Below are positions 1 through 5,642 of a stretch of DNA of 6,328 nucleotides, in pieces. The notes below the pieces were generated by a model. That model did no database searches, was not told the origin of the DNA, and was given only the letters and a program-made list of their open reading frames with translations. The first letter of the stretch is position 1; each line of letters begins with the position of its first letter. Both the position numbers and the translations under genes were made by a program. Source of the DNA: Acidobacteriaceae bacterium (GTDB lineage Bacteria; Acidobacteriota; Terriglobia; Terriglobales; Acidobacteriaceae); contig DAHXOQ010000169.1 of NCBI GenBank assembly GCA_027364815.1, forward strand, positions 1 through 6,328, in the 5' to 3' direction.

Positions 1-68
1 AAATATCACTTGCGAAAACCATTCATCGCAATCTATTGTACGCGGAGCCGGTTAAGGAAGTTCCCTCA

Positions 69-2315
69 CTACTCAGGCAGCGTCAAACTCCCCTGAACGT
101 TAAAGTTACCGCTCACATCCCCCGCACCTGTCGCTGGCTGACCGCCGCCAATTGCCAGCCCATACCTGCCCTCAGCCACCACTGGCACACCTGCCTCCGT
201 CACCAGGCTCAAATCCCGAGGATGCAAAACAAAACTCACCTGCTTCTGTTCGCCCGCTTTCAAATGCACCCGTTGAAATCCCCTGAGCGCACGAATCGGT
301 GCCCCCTTAACCGGAGGAAAACTCAAATAGAGCTCCACCACCTCATCCCCATCCCGAGCGCCATCATTTTTGACTGTCACGCTCGCCGAAAAATCCTCTC
401 CCGCACTCACACTCGCCGGCGCATTTAATCCCGAAAAGCTGAACTTTGAATAACTCAGACCATACCCAAAGGGATAAACCGGCTCGCCAGTAAAATATTT
501 GTACGTCCGCTCCTTCATCGAGTAATCCTCAAACGGCGGCAACTGGCTTACATCTTTGTAGAAGGTAACCGGCAACCTGCCTGCAGGATTGTTCTTCCCG
601 CTCAGCGGCTCGGCCACCGCTGCCCCACCTTCTTCGCCCGGATACCACGCCTCCAGAAGTGCGTTTGCATTTTGCCGCGCCCACTCCAGCCCCAACGCGC
701 TTCCATTTGTCAGCACCACCACCAGCGGCTTGCCCGTTGCCTTCAACTTTTCCAGCAACTCTTCTTCAGGCTTCGGTAGCGCAATACTCGTCCTGTCGCC
801 GCCGTTGAAGCCCTCAAGGTCTACCTTCATCTCTTCGCCTTCAAGCTCGCTCGTGATTCCCACCACGGCCACAACCACATCCGAACTCTGCGCCGCAGCC
901 AACGCTTTCCGCCACAACTGATCGTCCGTGTACAAATTTGTCTTTTGTTTGTTCAGAAAATTAGTTCCCTCGGCAAACTGAATCGCTCCCTCGCCAAACT
1001 CCGCGCGCATCCCCTCAAGAATTGAAACCGTATGGCTCGGCTCGCCGTTGTAATTCCCCAGCAGCACCTTCGTCTGCTCCGCCAACGGCCCCACCACTGC
1101 AATCCGCACGCCCTTCTTCAGCGGCAACACGCCATCATTTTTCAACAGCACCATCGACTCATTTGCAATCTTGCGCGCCATCGCCCGATGTTGCGCGCTA
1201 TCCAGCAAATTCTCATCAATCTTTGAGTATGGAACCATCTCCGGTGGATCAAACATTCCCAGCTTCATCCGCGCAGTAAACTGACGCACCAGCGCCGTAT
1301 CCAGATCGCTCTCCTTCAAATACCCGGCCTTCACCGCATCCAAATATGGCTTGTAATCATGGTCATCCTTCACAACATCCAGGTAATCCACGCACTCATT
1401 ATCCATGCCTTCTTTAACTGAGGCCGCTGTCGCCTCTGCCTGTGTTCCCTTGTATTTGTGACCGTCATAAATATTGAGCACCGCACCGCAATCAGAAACC
1501 ACATACCCGTTAAACTTCCACTTGCCGCGCAGTTGATCGACCAGCAAAAACTCATTGGCGCACGCTGGCTGCCCATTAATGCTGTTGTACGCGCACATCA
1601 CTGATCCAGCCTTACCCTCCGTCACTGTCGCGCGAAACGCCGGCAAATAAGTATCCAGCTCATCATGCTTGCTTACCTCCACATCCGCTTTGTGCCGCGT
1701 TGTCTCAGGTCCGCTGTGCACCGCAAAATGCTTCGGCGTTGATATCACGCGGTAATAATGAGGATCATCGCCCTGCATTCCCGTCACAAAAGCCACACCC
1801 AGCTTCGCCGTCAGATATGGGTCTTCCCCGTAAGTCTCCTGCCCGCGCCCCCACCGAGGATCACGGAAGATATTGATATTCGGCGCCCAAAAATCCAACC
1901 CCTCAAAAATCCTGCTGTGCCCCGCGCGCATATCCTGCGCATGCTTGATGCGCCCTTCTGTCCCTATCACCACAGCCATCTCGTGAATCGCATTCACGTC
2001 AAAGGTCGCGGCCAGGCCAATCGGCTCCGGGAACTCCGTCGTCCCATCCACTGCCACGCCATGCAGCGACTCGCTCCACCAGTCATACGCTGGAACCTTG
2101 AGCCGCTCAATCGCTCGCGCCTGGTTCACCATCTGTGTCGCTTTTTCTTCAAGAGTCATCCGGCTCACCAGATCCGCAGCGCGCTGCTCCGCTGAAAGTC
2201 CTGGGTCAAGATAAGCTGGCTGCTGGCTCTGTTGCGCATGCACTGTGAGTACGCCTGCAACGTATGCAAAGCACAAAATAATTCTGGCAACGGAATTAAA
2301 ACCGGTACGTTTCAT
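69..2315 (-). CDS. Secreted glycoside hydrolase family 3 enzyme, beta-xylosidase/beta-glucosidase type
   Basis: This gene encodes an exo-acting glycosidase (748 residues) that probably releases xylose, arabinose or glucose from the ends of plant-derived oligosaccharides outside the cytoplasm. The start chosen is ATG at 2315. An in-frame ATG at 2363 would put 16 polar residues before the signal peptide. From 2315 the protein begins MKRTGFNSVA, then a hydrophobic stretch, with likely cleavage after VHA near residue 27. Residues about 40-350 form the GH3 N-terminal barrel: WWSESLHG (79-86), FRDPRWGRGQETYGEDP (150-166), the KH pair (195-196) and YVVSDCGAV, whose Asp275 is the expected nucleophile. 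Residues about 385-620 form the GH3 C-terminal sandwich, where Glu490-Glu495 (ELEGEE) should include the acid/base. A fibronectin type III-like domain follows at about 635-740. The WWSESLHG and DPRWGRGQETYGEDP signatures resemble the plant/fungal xylosidase-arabinofuranosidase branch more than classic BglX, but the substrate is inferred. The gene is complete, stands alone, and only a weak GGA lies 5 bases before the ATG. Confidence 0.95.
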   Translation of the reverse strand: MKRTGFNSVARIILCFAYVAGVLTVHAQQSQQPAYLDPGLSAEQRAADLVSRMTLEEKATQMVNQARAIERLKVPAYDWWSESLHGVAVDGTTEFPEPIGLAATFDVNAIHEMAVVIGTEGRIKHAQDMRAGHSRIFEGLDFWAPNINIFRDPRWGRGQETYGEDPYLTAKLGVAFVTGMQGDDPHYYRVISTPKHFAVHSGPETTRHKADVEVSKHDELDTYLPAFRATVTEGKAGSVMCAYNSINGQPACANEFLLVDQLRGKWKFNGYVVSDCGAVLNIYDGHKYKGTQAEATAASVKEGMDNECVDYLDVVKDDHDYKPYLDAVKAGYLKESDLDTALVRQFTARMKLGMFDPPEMVPYSKIDENLLDSAQHRAMARKIANESMVLLKNDGVLPLKKGVRIAVVGPLAEQTKVLLGNYNGEPSHTVSILEGMRAEFGEGAIQFAEGTNFLNKQKTNLYTDDQLWRKALAAAQSSDVVVAVVGITSELEGEEMKVDLEGFNGGDRTSIALPKPEEELLEKLKATGKPLVVVLTNGSALGLEWARQNANALLEAWYPGEEGGAAVAEPLSGKNNPAGRLPVTFYKDVSQLPPFEDYSMKERTYKYFTGEPVYPFGYGLSYSKFSFSGLNAPASVSAGEDFSASVTVKNDGARDGDEVVELYLSFPPVKGAPIRALRGFQRVHLKAGEQKQVSFVLHPRDLSLVTEAGVPVVAEGRYGLAIGGGQPATGAGDVSGNFNVQGSLTLPE

Positions 2316-2421
2316 AGCTGTCCATTGTAAGCTGCCCGTGCAATAGCCTGAAAACCTGTGCAAAACTAGCTCAAATACCCAGTAATCGTGCTCTTTTTTA
2401 AGTTATTTAACACTTATCTTG

Positions 2422-2450
2422 TTGTCATACATTACTTTCGAGTTTATTCT
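2422..2450 (+). promoter_or_regulatory. Candidate sigma70-type promoter of the small membrane protein gene
   Basis: TTGTCA (2422-2427, 5/6 match to the -35 consensus) is followed after exactly 17 bases by TATTCT (2445-2450, 4/6 match to the -10 consensus). Transcription would start near 2457 and give a leader of about 45 bases before the ATG at 2502. The 186-bp region between the two divergent genes is AT-rich and also contains a short inverted repeat, TAAGT/ACTTA, at about 2399-2416. I found no equally convincing promoter for the leftward GH3 gene. Confidence 0.45.
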
Positions 2451-2491
2451 TCTCTACAAGTACGAAACCGCCCAAATTTGCCCCCGGATTT

Positions 2492-2496
2492 GAGGA
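2492..2496 (+). promoter_or_regulatory. Ribosome binding site fixing the start of the small membrane protein
   Basis: GAGGA lies 5 bases before the ATG at 2502. The open frame extends upstream to a GTG at 2388, but that extension would overlie the candidate promoter and has no comparable site. The 60-residue form is therefore preferred. Confidence 0.7.
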
Positions 2497-2501
2497 ACAT
2501 C

Positions 2502-2684
2502 ATGAAAGTCCAACTTCAACTCATCACAGTGAACCTGTTATTGATATGTGCTGTCGTCGCTCTGTACTTCCTGGGTTATCCCCTGGTCGTCATCGCGGCT
2601 TGCGGAGCCTTCTTTTTCCTGCTCGCTAACTTCATTCTCATCTCTCGCATGAGTAAATCAAAAGATCAAAAAACCAGCATTTAA
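2502..2684 (+). CDS. Small protein of 60 residues with two predicted membrane helices, function unknown
   Basis: I do not recognise this protein. It starts MKVQLQLITV, has a first hydrophobic segment at about residues 7-24, a tight GYP turn at 25-27 and a second hydrophobic segment at 28-47. A basic, polar tail follows (R49, K52, K54, K57). The positive charges at both ends and none in the turn predict a hairpin with both ends in the cytoplasm. Cys16 and Cys34 lie within the helices. A clear ribosome binding site and a reasonable upstream promoter support real expression. It diverges from the GH3 gene and converges on hutH, with 58 bp between the two stop codons and no clear hairpin terminator there. 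It is not obviously a toxin. A small structural or regulatory membrane protein is possible, but nothing in the sequence gives a function. Confidence 0.7.
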   Translation: MKVQLQLITVNLLLICAVVALYFLGYPLVVIAACGAFFFLLANFILISRMSKSKDQKTSI

Positions 2685-2742
2685 TTTCTCCAGGTACACG
2701 CCTTCGAATTGCATCATTTTCTTATCAGACGCAGCCTTTTAA

Positions 2743-4374
2743 TCAGTCGCGCCACTTATCAAAGTCTCCTCTCCGGATTGACGCGCTCATCTTCTCGATC
2801 TCGCGTGATAACTCCCTGTCTTCTTCAAGCCTCGGAATCACGTTCCGCACCGCTGCCTGTGCTGCCTCCAGCCTCTTCCCTGGCTTCAACGGCAAGCGAA
2901 ACTCCAACCCCTGCGCCGCGCACATCAACTCAATCCCCACTATCCGCTCCGCATGCTCCACAATCTGACGCAACTTCAGCGCGCCCGTCATCCCCATTGA
3001 AACGTGATCTTCCTTACCTCCGCTCGTTGGAATGCTGCCCACCGATGATGGATGAGAGAGCACCTGGCACTCGTTAATCAATGCCGCCGATGCAATCTGC
3101 GCAATCATGAATCCTGACGACAATCCCGGATCAGGCGACAAAAACGCCGGCAGCCCCTCATTGATATCCGGATTCAACAGACGGTCAATTCTTCTCTCCG
3201 TCATGCTCGCCAAATCCGTCACTGCAATCGACGCATAATCAAAAATGTAAGACAACGGCGCTCCATGAAAATTCCCGCCTGAGATCACATCCCCGCCATG
3301 CGCGCCCTCATTCGCTTCCGGCACCGCTGTTACAGGAAAAACCAGCGGATTATCCGTCGCCGATCCCATCTCAACCATCAGCACCTCGGTCACATGCTCC
3401 AGAACTCCGCGCACAGCACCATGAACCTGCGGCATGCAACGCAAACAATACGCATCCTGCACACGCGTATCATGCTCGCGATGCGACTCGCGAATCTCCG
3501 ACTCCGCCAATAAACTTCTCAAATGCCCAGCCACTGCAATCTGCCCCGCATGCGGCCTCGCCAATTGAATTCGTTCATCAAATGCCGCTGGCGTTCCCAT
3601 CAACGCCTCCAGTGACATCGCACCCGCTACATCAGCCAGCTCCGCCACGCGTCTTGCGCGCGCCACGGCCAAACCACCCACTGCCGTCATCGCCTGCGTT
3701 CCATTCAGCAGCGAGATTCCCTCTTTGCCCAACAACACCAGCGCCTTCAATCCAGCCCGCTTCTGCGCCTCCGCTCCAGCCATCCGCTCGCCCGCAAAAA
3801 ATGCCTCGCCCTCGCCCATCACCACTAGCGCAAGGTGAGCAAGCGGCGCCAAATCTCCACTCGCACCCACCGACCCCTTCTCGGGAATCACCGGCGTCAC
3901 GCCCTCATTCAACATCGCCACCAGAAGTTCCAACACCGCTGGCCGCACTCCGCTGTATCCCTTTGCCAACACATTTGCGCGCAGCAGCAACATCCCCCGC
4001 GCTTCAGCAATCGAAAGCGGCGCACCCACGCCACCCGCATGGCTGCGCACCAAATTCGTCTGCAACTGCGCCAACTGCGCTTGCTTAACGCTCACATCGG
4101 CCAGCCGTCCAAAACCCGTATTCACGCCATAGACCGTCGCGCCCTCAGCCACAATCCGCTCAATCCCGGCGCGGCTTTCCCCCACGCGCGCCAGCGCTTC
4201 CGCTGCAATCGGTACCTTCGTGCCGCCTTCTGCAACCGCAACCAGCTCGTCCAACGTCAACGGCTGTCCATTCAATACCAGTGCGTCCACACACAACTCC
4301 AGAGGCCAATGAGGCCAATCCATCTTAAATTGTTGGAGCCTTACTTGTATTGTCAGATTATTTGACCCCCGCAT
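2743..4374 (-). CDS. hutH: Histidine ammonia-lyase (histidase)
   Basis: This cytoplasmic enzyme removes ammonia from L-histidine to form urocanate, the first step of histidine degradation. It belongs to the aromatic amino acid lyase family, which uses the self-formed MIO cofactor. The MIO triad Ala171-Ser172-Gly173 is present in GSVGASGDLAPLAH. The active-site Tyr82 lies in YGVNTGFG, and NGTQA is at 224-228. LRCMPQVHGA (311-320), GGNFHG (366-371) and KEDHVSMG with Glu455 are also intact. His112 in VRSHAGG is the histidase-type selector residue, which argues against a phenylalanine or tyrosine lyase. At 543 residues it is slightly longer than the usual 510 or so. The extra length lies partly at the N-terminus and partly in an insertion between DNPLVF and GDVISGG (about 347-360). 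The start at 4374 has AGGA 7 bases upstream; a second Met at codon 18 (4323) has no well-spaced site. No hutU, hutI or hutG is in the window. An aminomutase is a less likely alternative. Confidence 0.95.
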   Translation of the reverse strand: MRGSNNLTIQVRLQQFKMDWPHWPLELCVDALVLNGQPLTLDELVAVAEGGTKVPIAAEALARVGESRAGIERIVAEGATVYGVNTGFGRLADVSVKQAQLAQLQTNLVRSHAGGVGAPLSIAEARGMLLLRANVLAKGYSGVRPAVLELLVAMLNEGVTPVIPEKGSVGASGDLAPLAHLALVVMGEGEAFFAGERMAGAEAQKRAGLKALVLLGKEGISLLNGTQAMTAVGGLAVARARRVAELADVAGAMSLEALMGTPAAFDERIQLARPHAGQIAVAGHLRSLLAESEIRESHREHDTRVQDAYCLRCMPQVHGAVRGVLEHVTEVLMVEMGSATDNPLVFPVTAVPEANEGAHGGDVISGGNFHGAPLSYIFDYASIAVTDLASMTERRIDRLLNPDINEGLPAFLSPDPGLSSGFMIAQIASAALINECQVLSHPSSVGSIPTSGGKEDHVSMGMTGALKLRQIVEHAERIVGIELMCAAQGLEFRLPLKPGKRLEAAQAAVRNVIPRLEEDRELSREIEKMSASIRRGDFDKWRD

Positions 4375-4381
4375 AAGCTTT

Positions 4382-4385
4382 TCCT
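4382..4385 (-). promoter_or_regulatory. Ribosome binding site of hutH
   Basis: On the minus strand AGGA is separated by 7 bases from the ATG at 4374-4372. This favours that start over the internal Met codon at 4323, where the nearest AAGG lies too far upstream. I could not identify a convincing -35/-10 pair for hutH in 4386-4520. Confidence 0.6.
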
Positions 4386-4542
4386 AATCTTTCTAAGCTC
4401 TCTTAATCCCGCGTAATACACTGATAACCTGCTTCATCATGCGCTTGAGCACATAGTATGACAGCGTCTTTTAATGCGCTACATCCCATCTTTTTCAATC
4501 TACCGGGTCTGCATATATCTATTCCTGCAATTAACTTGCATT

Positions 4543-4556
4543 AAACCCATGGGTTT
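4543..4556. promoter_or_regulatory. Perfect 14-bp palindrome, candidate operator
   Basis: AAACCCATGGGTTT reads the same on both strands and is followed at once by a T-rich run and TATAAA (4566-4571). It lies 96 bp before the start of the secreted protein gene and 168 bp before the hutH start, so it could serve either divergent gene. Two-fold symmetry fits a dimeric repressor site. As RNA it could form only a 5-bp stem with a CATG loop, so a terminator is less likely despite the T-run. No regulator gene is in the window. Confidence 0.35.
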
Positions 4557-4578
4557 CTGTTTTTTTATAAAAATATCA

Positions 4579-4605
4579 TTTACAACCACGCACATTTCGG
4601 ATACT
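4579..4605 (+). promoter_or_regulatory. Weak candidate promoter of the secreted protein gene
   Basis: TTTACA (4579-4584, 5/6 match to -35) and GATACT (4600-4605, 4/6 match to -10) are 15 bases apart, shorter than the preferred 17. It is placed reasonably, about 47 bp before the ATG at 4653. The AT-rich stretch with TATAAA just upstream is an alternative -10, but it has no good -35 partner. Confidence 0.25.
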
Positions 4606-4638
4606 GTTACTCCCAACATCCCCCATGATCAAACTTCA

Positions 4639-4644
4639 AAAGGA
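4639..4644 (+). promoter_or_regulatory. Strong ribosome binding site of the secreted protein gene
   Basis: AAGGAG sits 8 bases before the ATG at 4653, a near-ideal arrangement. It excludes the in-frame TTG at 4647, which is too close to the site. Confidence 0.8.
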
Positions 4645-4652
4645 GATTGACT

Positions 4653-5414
4653 ATGAAATTGCATCAAAAATTGAATCTGTTTGTCCTCGCTCTGCTCACA
4701 CTGGCTTGCATCACAATCCAGGCTCAATCCCCATCCAGAACTCTCAGGCCTGCTAGGCATCAAGAAGCAATGCCTATGTATACGCCGCCCGCCGGTTGCG
4801 CAACAAATTGCATTTGGTACTCAGGTGATTTCGATTCGTCAAACGTAAATGCAAATGGGCTTTACAACGGCTACACGCCAAATAATGGTAATATTTCCGC
4901 TGAGACTTGGGTACCTTTTCTTCCCGTTTCCAGCGCTTCCGCATTTAATGCCGTTGAAATTACATCGGTCACATTCAACGAACTTGTTTACGGCACCCCA
5001 TCTTTGACCTCAATGACATACGGAATCAGTTCCAACGTGTCAAACGGCAATGCTGGCAACAGCATTGCATCTGGCACTTGTGCATCCACTTCCGTAACTG
5101 CTACAGGACGTTCTGGTTTTGGCTTGACTGAATTCGCATTCACATGCACTTTGCCTACTCCAGTCACTCTGAGCACAAACTACCTTTATTGGGTCAATCT
5201 GTTGCCTGATATTGCAAATGAGTCCTCAATCTACCTCTCTAATGCAATTGACTCTCCTGAGCTGCACCACATTGGCTGGGGGAACGTTTATAACAACTCG
5301 TATTTCAACAGTTCCTACTTTGAGGTGAACTACATGCCTGCAACAGATCAAGCCTACGGTATGGAAGCATTTTCAGTCGCCATGACCGGCAAATATACCT
5401 TCATTCGCTTCTAA
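4653..5414 (+). CDS. Secreted protein of unknown function, probably beta-rich
   Basis: The 253-residue product starts MKLHQKLNLF and has a hydrophobic core to about residue 22. Signal peptidase I cleavage is likely after IQA (residue 24). Cys19 lies inside the signal segment in a poor lipobox (TLAC), so a lipoprotein is unlikely. The mature part is rich in Asn, Ser, Thr and aromatic residues, as in extracellular beta-sandwich proteins. It has four cysteines (49, 53, 143, 165) that could pair. The stretch SNGNAGNSIASGT followed by TATGRSGFGLTEF (149-161) resembles a motif I recall from secreted Acidobacteria and PEP-CTERM-type proteins that also begin with a GDFD...NANGL segment, present here at 58-70. 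That resemblance is from memory only. No C-terminal sorting signal, membrane anchor or catalytic motif is visible. Sampled sequence is less GC-rich than the neighbours (24/60 at 4801-4860 against 38/60 at 3781-3840). It has its own ribosome binding site and terminator, so it is probably monocistronic. Confidence 0.8.
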   Translation: MKLHQKLNLFVLALLTLACITIQAQSPSRTLRPARHQEAMPMYTPPAGCATNCIWYSGDFDSSNVNANGLYNGYTPNNGNISAETWVPFLPVSSASAFNAVEITSVTFNELVYGTPSLTSMTYGISSNVSNGNAGNSIASGTCASTSVTATGRSGFGLTEFAFTCTLPTPVTLSTNYLYWVNLLPDIANESSIYLSNAIDSPELHHIGWGNVYNNSYFNSSYFEVNYMPATDQAYGMEAFSVAMTGKYTFIRF

Positions 5415-5433
5415 TCGTTTGCTGGCTCTGAAT

Positions 5434-5469
5434 GAAATGCCCTGCAGTTCATTCGCTGCAGGGCATTTC
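5434..5469 (+). terminator. Long perfect stem-loop, probable intrinsic terminator of the secreted protein gene
   Basis: The arms 5434-5447 (GAAATGCCCTGCAG) and 5456-5469 are perfectly complementary over 14 bp, with an 8-base loop. The hairpin begins 20 bases after the stop codon at 5412-5414. Its right arm ends in TTTC and is followed by TCTTGCTC, a broken T-run. It may also slow transcription arriving from guaA on the other strand. Confidence 0.75.
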
Positions 5470-5487
5470 TCTTGCTCAATAATTCTT

Positions 5488-5508
5488 CTACTCCCACTCG
5501 TTCGCGCC
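5488..5508 (-). repeat. Second copy of the guaA 3' end, candidate attachment-site remnant
   Basis: This segment matches 5622-5642 at 19 of 21 positions in the same orientation. The first 13 bases (CTACTCCCACTCG) are identical and mismatches fall at 5501 and 5505. On the minus strand it reads Asn-Glu-Trp-Glu-stop, echoing the Ile-Glu-Trp-Glu-stop of guaA. Similarity stops at both edges, so this is a short core and not a duplicated gene end. Confidence 0.6.
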
Positions 5509-5621
5509 AAACATAAATCGAAATTTAAATCTAATTTAAGTCATTTGTAAATAAAAACTGAATCAACTGATCTCACCTTTGCTCTATGGCGCCAACGGCG
5601 CAGTTGCCCATGCGGCCAGCA
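5509..5621. other. AT-rich spacer between the two guaA-end copies
   Basis: No gene is visible in these 113 bp. The left part (about 5509-5562) is strongly AT-rich and holds two AATTTAA copies at 5522-5528 and 5533-5539, 11 bases apart, about one helical turn. The right part contains a small GC hairpin, GCGCC-AAC-GGCGC (5589-5601), downstream of the guaA stop. That hairpin lacks a following T-run on the guaA strand, so it is at best a weak terminator. Confidence 0.4.
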
Positions 5622-5642
5622 CTACTCCCACTCGATCGTGCC
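5622..5642 (-). repeat. guaA 3'-end copy of the 21-bp direct repeat
   Basis: This is the functional copy, spanning the stop codon (5622-5624) and the last six codons of guaA. It pairs with 5488-5508 at a 134-bp offset. The position at the exact gene end is where islands that target guaA are known to integrate and restore the reading frame. Confidence 0.6.

Noticed and set aside
1..68. Possible terminator downstream of the GH3 gene.
   Set aside because: Only a short GGAA/TTCC symmetry is present, with no stable stem and no T-run.
2299..2314. Partly symmetric AAACCGGTACGTTT resembling a LacI-family operator at the start of the GH3 gene.
   Set aside because: The symmetry is imperfect in the centre and it lies inside signal peptide codons, so chance is likely.
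2324..2331. TACAAT on the minus strand as a -10 box for the GH3 gene.
   Set aside because: It lies only 8 bases before the ATG and has no good -35 box at 16-18 bp, so it would require an almost leaderless mRNA.
3582..4088. Long plus-strand open frame inside hutH, with similar ones inside the GH3 gene and guaA.
   Set aside because: These are antisense shadows of GC-rich coding genes, with Pro, Ser, His and Arg-rich products and no start signals.
4458..4544. Open frame of 28 codons on the plus strand between hutH and the secreted protein gene.
   Set aside because: It has no ribosome binding site, no promoter in the right place, an unremarkable composition, and its stop overlaps the palindrome. 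It is not supported as a gene.
4608..4617. TACTCCCAAC as a third copy of the guaA-end core.
   Set aside because: Only about eight bases match and similarity does not extend, which is expected by chance over this length.
5488..5513. Eight-codon minus-strand frame ending Asn-Glu-Trp-Glu-stop.
   Set aside because: It only reflects the duplicated guaA end. Nothing upstream resembles GMP synthase, so it is not a guaA pseudogene.
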